A stretch of 64,000 nt of DNA from Symsagittifera roscoffensis (GCF_963678635.1 NC_087062.1:310001-374000); one strand, 5' to 3'; numbered from the stretch's first letter, positions 32,616 through 43,721 are shown. Program-made: numbers and translations. The notes: generated from the sequence alone by a model not told the origin.

Positions 32616-33067
32616 TTGGGTCGCAATCTATCTAAAAACCCTTAACAACGCCCCCCACTCGGGCACCCTACCAAGGTCACTGCTAGTTGATCGAAAAATT
32701 GCTAGATTGATCGAAACGATCGGTCTTGTAAAACAGTATGTGTATACTATTTAATTAATACAAAGGTTCGATCCAACTAATTTGGTATCAAAGTCACTGT
32801 CTTTTTTCGTTTTATAGTTTTTGTTCCTATTTGTTTTCCTTTTTTGCTCGTGTTTTGTCCCCCTAGTTGCCCCCCTTTACTCGGTTAGCTAAGCCTCGTT
32901 CGGAGAGCGTACCAGGAAGTTTTCTTGAGTTTTCTTAAAAAGCTATCACGGTACAACCGGAAGGCTTACACGTTCCCGCTGAACCGTACCACCGGTACTC
33001 TAGAATGGGCATGTAGCCCGGAGCTGTGTCAAGTGGGTTCGACTCCGTAGTCATGATGTCGTAAAAA

Positions 33068-33082
33068 CACCCAGGAGCGCCA
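33068..33082 (-). promoter_or_regulatory. Possible primer-binding site of element A
   Basis: In element sense tggcgctcctgggtg begins 11 bases after the LTR end. A leading TGG is what a site complementary to a tRNA 3' CCA would show, but the gap is longer than usual and the tRNA cannot be named from the sequence. Confidence 0.3.
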
Positions 33083-33093
33083 TAAAAACACTA

Positions 33094-33981
33094 TGTAACA
33101 GTCGCCTACTTTAGTCACATATGAGGCTTAAGAAAAATAGGCCCTATAACCATTGGCTCAAGAGTCAGGGACACTATCTCTTGTGTTTTTCCGCCTCAAG
33201 AACGGTCGGAGCCAATTCGGTTCGCTTGCGACATGAGACTGGAACCCATTACAGCTTAAAGGCCACTACCAAAATACCCCCCCACTCTAGAAATAAAAAC
33301 GTCCCCATACTTAGGTCTCGGGATACCCAAAATACATGAACGCCGTTAAAAACCGGGTCGGAACAATCCGCTTAGTTACTTTTTATTGGACAGTGGAACT
33401 TTGATCCATTTCAGATGGATCAACCTAAAACTCGCCTTATCTCAACATAACTATCATAAAATACACTCGAGAAATTTAAATTGGAACTTACATATCGACG
33501 CACTTGAGTATGAGGAGTAAGTTATAACTGAGCAGCTTGAGAATTAAGTAATATAACTAAATAAGTTTTAAGGCCAATTAGTTTCAATAACAGAAGTAAA
33601 TTTTTGTCTCTAGAATCAAAGTCTCTGAATGAACCCTTTGGACACTCGAGTTGTCCACTCTTCCATTCAGAGTCCACTCCTTTCCATTCGAATAATTGTT
33701 CTGTCTCAAGTCCGTATTCGATTCTCCTGTTTTCAGGACAAGACAGCTCTACTCTCTTGATGTTTCGTATCGAGAAATTGCGAATAGCAATTTCCTGCCT
33801 TTTTCTTGAGTAGTTTCCCGCAATTGTTAATTCGGGTGTTCTGATTTTTGACTTTTTCATTTTCAGTTGGTTCGAGAAAATTGAGCATGACAGGCTCGAT
33901 TCGAATTTTGCAAAATTAAAATTTCACTCCAAAATTACGTATTTCTCAAGGTCAAACCCCCAGACATGACCGACTGGCACA
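33094..33981 (-). repeat. Element A 5' LTR (888 bp)
   Basis: Matches 11195-12083 except for two small differences. In element sense it starts directly after the interrupted ORF at 33982 (last codon ggg) and ends TTACA before the leader. Confidence 0.93.
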
Positions 33982-34347
33982 CCCTGTACGCATCAGAGAA
34001 TCAAAGATATCTGTCGTTCTGGTTCTTCTGCAATATATAATCGCCTTAAACCGATGTCGCTTTGATTGCAAATACGAAATTAAATCGTCCAGAGGATAAA
34101 GCGTGTTGGCATTGGTTCGGTGTTTCGACAAACTGTTATTCAATACGTCGTGCCAAAGAATTATCTCCTTGTCCACCAGAGGATGCTCTTCCAGAAGTGT
34201 CTGTAAATTTTGTCTCTTCCTCACGGTATGAGGATTCAGCGATAATCCCGATTCAGCGTATACCAGTTCGTCCAGTTCCGCTTTCTCTGCTGGTCGTAAG
34301 GTATTCAAGCTATGAAATAGAGAGCTTGCAGCTACAACCCATGCCAT
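33982..34347 (-). pseudogene. 5' half of an ORF interrupted by element A (122 codons)
   Basis: A clear ATG at 34345-34347 opens a 122-codon frame that runs exactly to the element A LTR and would then read into it, so the insertion truncates it. The visible protein is MAWVVAASSLFHSL... with a conserved-looking centre (IILWHDVLNN) and a later strand (AIIYCRR), suggesting an alpha/beta fold. I do not recognise the family. It lies upstream of, and in the same orientation as, the fragment at 10956-11192 and the PLE. It may therefore be a first ORF of that PLE or an unrelated gene. Confidence 0.5.
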
Positions 34348-35612
34348 TTTAACTCAAATATAAGAAAACTCATTGTTAAGATGAGAAAAAAAAAATAAAA
34401 ATTAAGACTATTCTGAGAAAAAAGTAAAAATGATCTAAAAATTATTTGTTTGTATTTTTACAACAAACTTTTTAATCTATCATTCACTCTTCGCCGAGGT
34501 TATTTTTTTTCCAAAATTTAACAAAAAGTAGAATAAGAATTTTTTAAAATTGTTAATTCAAACGTTTTCGCTCATTTTGTGCATCGTCAGGATATAAAAT
34601 TTTTTTATTTACAATAAAATGATCAAAGATCATGTATGAAATTCAAAAAGATTATGTTAGAAATTTTTAACCAATCACATTCTTACATCTGTTAATACGT
34701 AATCATTATTTCATCGATTATGACAATTTCCATACTTTTTTGTTACTTGAGTCATAATTTTTTGATTTGATGTTTTATCCAAACTGACATGTCAGTTTAT
34801 TTTTTCAAAAATTGCAATTTTAGTCAGGTTTAAACATGTACTATAATTTTAATGTCATCTAAATTACATTCCGCAGCAGCTCAGTTTTTTATCTGAGCAC
34901 GCATACCAGCTCATATGCGTGCAGTTCATTTTTAAGAACATTCTAGCCTCCTTTTCATCAATGGGGATATTGACCGGGCTGTCCGGGGGGTATGTGACAA
35001 TCGACCGGAATGGACAAAAATGCAATTTCGATTATTAGCCGCTAACTTGGAGAATTGGCAGTTTTAGAGGATTAGCAGTGTTATTTAGACGAATCGTGAA
35101 GGTCAGAAGAAATTTCCCCAATCGAAAATTCGAAAATAAAAAAATTCCAGAACATTCTAGCCTCCTTTTCATCAATTTATGGCCACTAAGGCCTCCAATG
35201 TCGTTTTCGTGCTGCGACGGAAGGTTTCGCTGTGCCAATCCGAGGGAATGGCACATCTCTGGATGCTTTAAAATCGACTTGAATTGTTTATAAAAAAAAT
35301 TTTGCCGATGTATTCATAAAGCATTGGTATGGCCCTATCCGACCTGGGCATGGACTGTCTCATTACGGAAGGGCCCATTTTAATTGACTTTTGCTATTGT
35401 TAGATTGTAATTGATAATTATTTTTTAGCAATATGCGTGCAGTTCATTTTTAATCTATGATTTTTAATGAATGATGCGTTTTTCTTCTAAGTTTTTTTTG
35501 GTTTTAGTGGCTTTTCTTTCTGCTAGCTTGCACTGCTGTTTTATTGTTCTATCGCAAGTGATGTGAAGCTCTGCATCGCCTCTTTGTGCAGTCGTGTACT
35601 TTTTAGAAAAAA
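34348..35612. other. Intergenic, AT-rich, upstream of the M-Ras gene
   Basis: No gene seen. It contains a split duplication. The block 34914-34964 consists of a piece (tatgcgtgcagttcattttt) that recurs near 35432 joined to a piece (agaacattctagcctccttt) that recurs near 35150. The last 70 bp before the Ras ATG contain a copy of a dispersed hairpin repeat (35544-35585). No confident promoter motif was identified. Confidence 0.6.
35544..35585 (+). repeat. Dispersed hairpin repeat, copy 1 (upstream of M-Ras)
   Basis: Begins gttctatcgcaagtgatgtg and continues to gcatcgcctctttgtg. Related copies lie at 40829-40860, about 40930-40960 and 63297-63337. The best preserved copy forms a hairpin gcgaag-gtcag-cttcgc. 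It ends 27 bp before the Ras start codon, so it probably lies in the 5' untranslated region. Confidence 0.55.
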
Positions 35613-38600
35613 ATGTCTGTGCCTCAGCCACCTCCGAATGTTGGTTCCGATTTGCCAACATACAAAATGGTTGTTGTTGGCATTGGTGGTGTTGGAAAAT
35701 CGGCATTAACTATCCAATATTTTCAAAAGCATTTTGTGGCTGATTACGATCCAACAATAGAGGACTCGTTCATACAACACAAAGAAATCGATGGAGAGTG
35801 GTGCATACTCGATGGTAAGTACTTCTAGCTTATGCCATTCTTATTCCTTGATAAAAATATAATATTTGTTATAAACTGCATTTTCTCTGAGGTCTTCGTA
35901 TCTGCTGACTTTCGTTAAAGATGCTAAAATATAGTGTACATCACACACTACTCCTCTGAGTTGAGGCCTTGTGTGTGAAAAGTTTCACAATATGAGTTCA
36001 AATATTATGTACAGGCTACTAACATACCAGCGTTTTTAGTAAAAATGAGCGAAAGGAAAATGCCGTATAATCTATTTTTTAGTTCCCTTAAAATACATGC
36101 GATAAAAAGACAGCAAATAACGATCGACAATCACCAAAGTTCAAGTCAAAGAAATTGCGTTTCAAAACTAACTAAATTATTTTCAGATTTTCCAGCAGAG
36201 TTAAAATTCAAATTTCCAACTTCAAAAATTATGCTTTAGTTGTTACAAATGAAAGCATTCTACTCCCTCCCGCAAAAGCTTTATCCTCGGCGTGAGATTT
36301 TTTCTTCATTTAAATGGCTTGTTAAAAGTATAATAAAAAGGTTGCACCAGGAAAACGATTGATTTCTAATTTTTGTCTGGCATCAAATACAAACATTACA
36401 GAAAATCTACTTACATGAAGCGTCCATGGAGGTAGGATAATAGCCATTGGTTGCTTTTAGTTGTTAAGACCGAGTTATTTGGGTCAGCAAGAAGGACGCT
36501 GTGAACCGTGTTGGCGGTCTGCTTATTGTTTCTTCTAGTGTAGCTCAGTTAAGCTAATCTTTTTCACTTACATGGAGGTTGGCGATGATTTTGCAGTGGG
36601 TTGGAAGTTTTTGCATTTCTCAAGATCCTTACCTGGTTTTGGGAATTGAATGCCTGATGTTCTATATTTATGGTATTGGGGCTGTATTGATGGAGATGGT
36701 TATGATTTGAGCCAGAAATTTCAGGGCATCTCGTCCGAGGTAGTGTAAATAGATGGAGGCAATCTAATCAGGGCCTAGGGTCTTACTCTTTTTAGATTCT
36801 TCATAGGTCTCCTGTACCATTGGCGGCGCGACGTTATTTTTGCTAAGTTAAGTGTTCTAATTTGGTGTATAACTGGTCTCTCTGTTTTGTCAGGCTTTTC
36901 TTCTTATGAGGAATAAACTGGTAGTTTACACGATTTGTGCTTATATTTGCGTCGTAGTATGGGGTGTCGTCGAAAATGATTGGCTGGTTAGTTGTTTTCC
37001 GAGGGGTATGTCCTGTCAGATTTAACAGTGGACCATCGCTTGCTACATTTGGATTTATGGTAGCATTTTAAAAGAAAAGTTATCAATTTTCGTTTTGGAT
37101 AAGTTTGATGTGTTTCCTTTTGAAAGGACAAATGTCGGGGGGTGACTTGGGTGTTTCTTTTGGAGGTTTTCTTATTGCGTCAGATGGTGGATTTAGAATA
37201 AATTTAGGATTGCGTCCTTGAATATTGTGGCGAAAGGCAGTCGTTGGGTTTCTAGGCTTTAGAGAACACTTCCTCAGTGTTTCCGAAATTACCCATCAGC
37301 GGTGGGAAAAATTGAAAAAGTTTGTTTGGGAGAATCTATCAAATGTATGACGCAGGATAGGGTGGTCGTCATTGGGAGGTGATTAGAGCCAAAGCAAAGC
37401 TGTTATCCAGTTTGATGTTATTGCAAAGCTGGGTGAGATGAGACTGATATCGGGTGAGCTTAAGCATATGTCTGTGATGCGGGTTGACTCAGTGTTTGCA
37501 TGCGCTGCCAAAACAAGGTTACCAAACGAGGCTACTCGATCAGATGTAATGTATGTCTCATCTGGTGCCATCGCAAATGCACGGACCTAAAAGTTGATGA
37601 CATCAGGAGGTACAGCCGCAACAAAACACCCTGGTATTGTGGTTGCCATTCCAACAGCGCTCAAGTGCACGTCTGCATCCCGAAAGCCAAAGATTTTGGC
37701 AGGTATGTCGACGAAATTATTAGAACAGCGAGAGTGACTGACATTGATGACATCATGTCACAGGCCAATAAACTACACCCGTGCCTCAGGTTCACTTCCG
37801 AAAGAGAAGTGGACATGATGGTGGAACGTAAACTCAGCACTGCCTGATATAGCAAGCCCACGGATACAGGTCTCATGTTGTATTTTCGGGCATGTGCCCC
37901 GAAACTGTACAAGCGAAATATCATAGAAGGTACAGTCTGTCGCATCAATAACACCACGTTGAGCTGGAACAAATTCCACAATGCACTGGTTTCCGCAAAG
38001 TGCATTCCTGCTGATGGAATATAGAGGACACATTTCCGACCGTTTCAGTAGAAGTATCAGGAAGATCACAGAAGTCTGCTCTCTGTATACCACACGGAAA
38101 ATGAAAACTGTCTTACCTTCCCTGAAGAGCAAGATTCCAGATGATCTGAAAAGCCGAGTCATTTACGAAATAACCTGTTCTGGATGCAAGTCCAGCTATG
38201 TCGGTCAGACGGCACGGCATTTGATGACCCGGCTAGCATAACATGCCCGTGTCAGCTCACCCTTGGGAAGCCACCTCGAAAACTGCATCGGAGACGCTTC
38301 AGAAATTTGCTCCAAGATTCTGGACCAGACTGAAGATACAGGACGACTACTAACGCTTGAGGCCCCCCTGTATATCGCAAGGAGACAACCGACACTGAAC
38401 CACTGCAAAGAATACAGGCAGCTCACCCTCAAGTTGTGATGGACACTTTTTTTTGTTCCTGTTTATATCGGCGAGATTTGTATTTACTCATATGCTAGTG
38501 CAGTTGTTTGATTTTTGTTTTTTGTTAACTGGTTAGCAATGATGACGACCATTTCATATGATAGTTTCTCTGATGATGCAAACAATGTGCGAAAGCGCTC

Positions 38601-41600
38601 AGAAATAAACATTGATTGTATGCTTTGTTTTTCATTCAATTTCATTAATTAGTTTGTCGCCCCGTAAGTAATTTCTTAGCTTCGAGAACCAAAAGTTGGC
38701 AATTGTGATATCGGCAAGTTGTGATATCGCAAGTGGTGCGAAGTGGCCGTTTAACATTTGAGATCTTGTGTTTGAACTTTATGGAACTTGGCTAGAGTAT
38801 ATGTGGCTGTTATTATGAGACTGTTCATGCGTGCATCTATTCTGTTCGTTCCATTCCATTCAATTCCATTTCAGTTCTGGACACCGCTGGTCAGGAGGAC
38901 TACAGTGCCATGAGGGAACAGTTCATGAGGAACGGTGATGGCTTCATGCTTGTCTTCTCTGTCATCGACCACTCCAGCCTCGACGGAATCCCTCCTTTGC
39001 ATAAGCAAATCCTGCGTGTTAAAGATGTGTAAGTTCTCTGCAATTGTCATCTGTCAAACTAAGTAAGAAATTAAAATGGCCACAGGTGCACAAATGTTTC
39101 TTATTTGTAGTGACACGTGTCCGATGATTTTGGTTGCCAACAAGATTGATTTGGTGCATCAGCGCAAGATCTACAGCAATCAGGGCGAAGAAATGGCCCA
39201 GAAGCTTGGGGTAAATAGACCATTTTGAAAAGAAAAGATGCTATCCGTTTCGTTGCTCTAGCAGAACAGATTGTCAAACTCAATCGATATATTTCAGATA
39301 CCCTACGTTGAAACCAGTGCCAAGGACCCACCAGTGAATGTCGATAAAGCTTTTCACGATCTTGTCGGTCTAATTAAGTGAGTACTGTACTGTCTTAAAC
39401 TGAGTACTACTAATTTACTAATTAAGTGACAAGTTGTAGCAGCCAATCAATCGTCTGCACTTTTCCAAGTTCGACTAAAAACTAGCACGTAGCCATTCAT
39501 AGCTGTGTCAATTTATCATGATCATGAAATAAGTGAAAATGCAGGCCGGCTTCGAGTTTGCTTGATTACTCATGTGAGCATAATGTCATTACGAGGTTCA
39601 CTTTTTGCACTTTTTGTGGCGTTTGTGCTGGCATAGCTTTGTCAATTAATTAGCACCTGTTGTATCTACCATATTGGTGGCTAGTATTTGAGGGTTTTCA
39701 TGCAATCATGGCGCAGATGCGGCGAATTGATACTCTCAGTCTCCAGTTAGTTTTTTTGGCTATCGTAAGGGTGTTGTGATGCAATCGGGTACCAGACTTT
39801 TTTCCGCAAACAGATGTCCACAAGACTTTCTTCTGGACCCCTTCACAAATCCTCTTTGCAAATCCACTTTTCTTCGTCCTCTTTGCCAATCCTACTCCTC
39901 TTGGTTGCAAATCTTAAGCATTGTTGAGTGTGTTATTATAATTATCCGTTGCTTTTTATGTTGGTTGTGATTTTCCCAACTCGATTTATTAGTTTTTTTG
40001 TCCTTTTTTTGGCTTAATAGGCTTGGGCTTATTTTTTTCGGCCTATTGGCCTAGTTTTGAGTGGTCTCAAGAGAAAAATAGTTTTTCTTTTCATCTCTGG
40101 ATTGGATAAAATGCTGAAAATCATAATAGAAATTTAGAGTTCAAGTTTTTCATGACAATAATTTTTTTGGCTTTTTTGTTTTTTCTTTTTTTCGGCTTGA
40201 TAAGTTTCCGCCTTTTTAATATCGGTTTAATGGCCGCATATTGCGCATTTTGATGGGCGAAAAACGTTTGTGTGTGCGTGTCTGTGTTATGATCGCGAGG
40301 GGGAATTAATAACTTCTTTTTAGTCGTGAAAATATTCGATATTTTTCGTTTGTTTTTTTTTCGGCTTTATAGGTCTTGACTTACTTTATATCGGCTTGAT
40401 CGAAACATACTGCGTCGTTTCACGAGCTGTGTATGTGTTTTGAGGATGAGGGGGACTTAATATAGTTTTTTTAGTTGTCTTAATTTTTTTTTTTCGGCTT
40501 TTTTTCCTTTTTTCTGCTTAATAGGATTCGGCCAATATTATATCGGCGTAGTGGCCACATATTGTTTCATTTTACATGTGCATACAGTTTGTGTGTATGA
40601 TTATGTTTGTTTGAGGTGTGGGGACTCGATAACGTTTAGAAAAAAAATCGACCTAAAGGGTGTCTGCTAAGGTATTTCTGGATTTGTTACCCGGGGATAA
40701 CTTTTTTCCCGATTCTAGTTTCATTTCTATCGTCTTGGCTAGTTTTTGCTTCAAATCTAGCCTTATCGATAGATCTAAATCGAAGTTTTTGAGTTTTTTC
40801 GACTAAGTAGCTTTGTGTTTTGTATCGCAAGTGGTGCGAAGGTCAGCTTCGCCTCTGTGTTTTAATTTACTCTTTTCACTTTTACTTTTCGCCGTTTTAC
40901 AGCTTTTGTTTTCCTTATGTATTCGTTTTTGTTTGCGAAGTGCAGCATCGCTTCCATGTTTGAAAGTCGATGAATGTAGTGCAGACTCTTATTTAGGTCG
41001 TGATGTTCTTTTTCAGGAAAAGTCTTAAAATGCTGTAACATTTTATTTACAGCACTGCATTAATGCAAAAAGGAACAGAGCTATTTGTGCACTTTTTGAA
41101 CTAAATTCGATTTCGTTTACTAAAAGGCAGTAAAAATTGCTCTGGTGATAAGCACGAAAAAACTTGATCGATTTAAAGGTTCAAAAGTGGAATTTAGTTC
41201 TCAGATTTCCCAGCGGAATAAAAACTTCTCCTGACACTCCAATTTTCTCAAATTGGGTTAATTTTATCAAAAAAAGAGTCAATCATAAGTTTTTCTTGTA
41301 ATTCAAAGAACTTTAACACCATGGATTTTTTCTGTAGAATTCGAAACATATATTTCAAAAAAAAACAAGTCAATTTTTTCGGTTTCTTTTTGTCATTGAC
41401 TCTTTTCCAACTGTCTGTTGGCTATGTTGAGGACTAAGAGTCTGTTGGCCATATTGAGAATTTGCAGTGGCATTTAGTAGCCTAGGTCAGTATCAAGTGT
41501 GAGCGAATGAATGCGAGGATAATGAAGGAATGTGTGGTGGAAATTGTAATGAGTTGATTTGTTTCAGAAAACAGCCAAAGTCTGTGGATGAGATGAAGAA

Positions 41601-41649
41601 GGAGAGCAGGAAGAACAGTAAGAAGTCCCGCAAGTGCACTGTGCTATAG
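35613..41649 (+). CDS. M-Ras-type small GTPase, 5 coding exons (205 aa)
   Basis: Coding exons are 35613-35814, 38875-39028, 39111-39210, 39298-39377 and 41568-41649. All introns are GT-AG and phases are consistent; the total of 618 nt gives 205 residues plus TAG. The protein has the P-loop GIGGVGKS, the switch I effector region [10 protein letters not shown], switch [13 protein letters not shown] with the catalytic Gln kept, NKID and ETSAK guanine-binding motifs, a basic hypervariable tail and a CAAX box CTVL. A terminal Leu predicts geranylgeranylation and membrane anchoring. The stretches [12 protein letters not shown] and TSAKDPP are more like M-Ras (C. elegans ras-2 type) than H/K-Ras or R-Ras. 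It acts as a GTP/GDP switch in signalling at the membrane. Isoleucine at the second P-loop position is unusual. Introns 1 (3.1 kb) and 4 (2.2 kb) carry repeats; introns 2 and 3 are 82 and 87 bp. Confidence 0.93.
35815..37479 (+). other. M-Ras intron 1, 5' part
   Basis: The donor gtaagtac follows codon 67. No gene or clear repeat family is seen; small open frames such as 36045-36239 have no support. Confidence 0.6.
37480..38437 (+). pseudogene. Decayed Penelope-like element with PHD finger in M-Ras intron 1
   Basis: The remnant begins within the PHD finger (CMRC, CNVC, H, C, then WYCGC; 37485-37640). It continues into the RT motif C region, where YVDD has become YVDE, and then into the region around the YSKPTDTG motif in other frames. 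It ends with a GIY-YIG part ([14 protein letters not shown], then SHLENC... to LTLKL*, about 38100-38437). At least three frame changes and stops break it. It lies in the sense orientation of the Ras gene. It is clearly diverged from the PLE at 8.4-10.8 kb but shares the PHD insertion, so that feature is an ancestral trait of the family. Confidence 0.85.
38438..38874 (+). other. M-Ras intron 1, 3' end
   Basis: Non-coding. It contains a partial copy of the dispersed repeat (gatatcgcaagtggtgcgaa near 38722) and ends in a pyrimidine-rich acceptor ccatttcag at 38874. Confidence 0.6.
39378..41567 (+). other. M-Ras intron 4, T-rich with degenerate repeats
   Basis: The donor is gtgagtac and the acceptor gtttcag at 41567. 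From about 40000 to 40560 there are several degenerate repeats containing ttttcggcttaatagg and ggcctattggcc-like words. A hairpin repeat copy lies at 40829-40860 (gcgaag-gtcag-cttcgc) and a second related one near 40935. The same repeat family reappears at 63080-63340. No coding sequence supported. Confidence 0.6.
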
Positions 41650-42516
41650 TGTCACCGAATGGTGCAAATGGAGTGAAATGGAAGCACAACCACGCCTCTC
41701 TATCTCTCTCCCTTGCAAACTAAACAACTGTTGTTCAAACCAATCTCATCAAACTTGTCTTCTTCTATTCTCTCTCTCTCTCTCGCTCTATCTTTGGCTG
41801 AAGTTTGCCTTCTTTTTGATACATTGATCCACTACTCTATCCAGAAGTAATTAGAGCTATGTTTTATATCTGCAAAGAAGCAGCTTATGCAACGCCGCAC
41901 ACCAATCATATTGCTGTTGTATTAGATATGCCTCTAAATTCCTCTTTTTGCCTCCATTGTAACTTCAATATTTCACATGGACCAGTTCAGTTCTAAATTA
42001 CTCGAGGCGAAAAAAGTGGCCACTTAGTTTTCGATTGCTATTTAAACAGTGATATTTATCTTATTCTATGTTAGCTATGCTATTCACGCAAGCTCCAAAT
42101 TTGTCCTCAATTCATCATCGCTCAAAGCAGACATAAAACCTAATGAAGTTGAGCCCCGCTTTTTCATTTAAATAGCAGCCTGGGTTGAAAGAAGAATACG
42201 ATCAAACAGTTTCATACTGTGGAAAAATGCTTATCATACAATTCCATGCAATTGCATAGCATATGAAAATCACATGATAAGCATTTTTTTCCATACAAGG
42301 GAATTGTATGATGAGCATTTTTTCGTGCTATGAAATTGTATGATGAGCATTTTTTGTGTACTGCCCACACAGTGCACCTGATTCAGTTTCAGATTCGCTC
42401 AGAGTTGTGGCCAATTTTTAGACTAGCCCACTTTTAGGCTATGAAGCTAACAAATAGTATGCCCTTAAAGGTTAAGCGATTAAACTGTTGTGGTGACTTG
42501 GCGCTGTTCAAATAAA
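41650..42516 (+). other. M-Ras 3' untranslated region with polyadenylation signal
   Basis: The canonical AATAAA lies at 42511-42516, 862 bp after the stop. Between 42226 and 42352 are three related stretches containing aattgtatgatgagcatttt and an inverted partner (tgcttatcatacaattcc) that can fold into long hairpins. The UTR end is inferred from the signal, not observed. Confidence 0.6.
42226..42352 (+). repeat. Inverted/direct repeat cluster in the M-Ras 3' UTR
   Basis: One copy of atgcttatcatacaattcc is followed by two or three copies of its reverse complement (gaattgtatgatgagcat) each followed by a T-run. aaaaatgcttatca pairs with tgataagcattttt across a 30-40 base loop. Confidence 0.7.
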
Positions 42517-43721
42517 GAGTTTCTGCAGTAAATGTTGAGTGATGAACTTTCTATAAATATCGAATGTTGTTATGACGTGTTCTTTTGGCGAGTGAAGCGA
42601 AGTTTGAAGTGCATTCAGTGCAACAATGAAGAGACTATGCAGTGATTGCATACCAACAGCAAGCAGTTCTTCACAGCTGTTTTGCCACCAGAGGGTAATT
42701 GGTAACAGCTGCTCACGCCACTGCACTTCAGTGCGTACATGATTCTCATGCCAATCCAGAGCCCCCTGACTACTTGTGACGTCATTGCAATTATACAAAC
42801 AAAAATGATGCACCTTTGATCTCATTTGAAGGAATTGAGAAGAAACAACGTGATTAAATTAAGTTTATTCGATCAAATTGATGCTCGATAAGTTTCAGCC
42901 TCCTTCTTGTACATGCTGTCGTTCTCCTCTTCCATGTTTTTGTGATGCATTTGAGAAAATGACGTCATTTGCTTGCTATCATCATGGGGTCTAGGACAAC
43001 AAGCCGAAGGGACTTCAGGCCGAAAATTAAACTTTACAAGCACCTCAAATCATTTTTTTTTTCATCTGTAAAACGTTGCTTGTCAAAATCGTAGGGTATT
43101 TTACTCCATAATATGCGTTATTTATGACAATGAATCACTTGAGATTGGCATCCGTTAATAATATCAGCCGGTTTTTGAAATGCATAAATTATAAACAAGA
43201 AAGTTACTTTCAACCGTGTTTTATTTTTCAACTTTCCTAAACATCATTTGGAGGCTTAAAATTGATGAAAACGCTAATAAGTACCGAATAAAGATCATGA
43301 AATTGAGAAATTCTTCAAAAAAATTTTCAAATTAATCATTCCATCATTTTCGGCTTGAAGTCCCTAATTTTACGATTCGGCTTGAAGTCCCGTCGGCTTG
43401 ATGTCCGGCACCCATCATCATGAAGCTTGATAGATTTCTAATTTATGCAACATTTAGTTAGAGCCAATTCAGCAGTGCTATTAATATTAGGTTCTGTTTA
43501 GATAACATCAATTGTTACCTGAGATATTCCTATTCTATTGTAACATGAAACATTTTCTGTGAATAAAAATGAAAGAAACCACTTATCAAATTTAAGGCTA
43601 CCTCTAGTTACAACTATGATCAACGGGTCTTCAAAAAGTAACCAGGTCTGTTTTTTCTTCTAAAAATAAAGAACTTGATAGTTCTCAAGTTTTAAATTAA
43701 TCAAGAAGCTACCATACAGAA
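42517..43721. other. Intergenic region between M-Ras and the element C insertion
   Basis: No gene supported. A minus-strand frame (42508-42825) has no recognisable features. A short run ggcttgaagtccc recurs near 43005 and 43370, on both sides of a hairpin-prone AT-rich stretch. Confidence 0.5.

Larger units (their letters stand above)
30642..33093 (-). other. Element A leader (5' untranslated region)
   Basis: This 2.45-kb stretch between the 5' LTR and gag has no convincing gene. It contains the 14-bp minisatellite (30936-31582), a duplicated block near 32.5 kb, several C-runs and a possible primer-binding site next to the LTR. Long frames inside the minisatellite are open on both strands only because the repeat lacks stop codons. 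Confidence 0.8.
11195..33981 (-). mobile_element. Element A: giant Ty3/gypsy-like LTR retrotransposon (22.8 kb)
   Basis: In element orientation (minus strand) the order is: 5' LTR 33981-33094; leader with minisatellite; gag-pol 30641-23442; integrase tail/macrodomain-like ORF 23445-21841; spacer with 20-bp repeats; 2947-aa SGNH-domain ORF 21366-12523; 440 bp untranslated; 3' LTR 12083-11195. The LTRs begin TG and end CA and differ by one G/A change and one C-run length. The element is therefore young, and every ORF is long and open apart from one pol frameshift. No target duplication is visible: the flanks are gatcta on the left and ccctgt on the right. The domain order PR-RT-RNaseH-IN places it in the Ty3/gypsy group. 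Size and the env-position gene are exceptional. Confidence 0.92.

Noticed and set aside
33025..33050. gggttcgactccg resembling a tRNA T-arm
   Set aside because: The flanking bases do not form the T stem or a cloverleaf, so no tRNA gene is called.
43625..43660. ggtcttcaaaaagtaacc resembling a mariner terminal repeat
   Set aside because: No matching inverted end or transposase fragment could be found.
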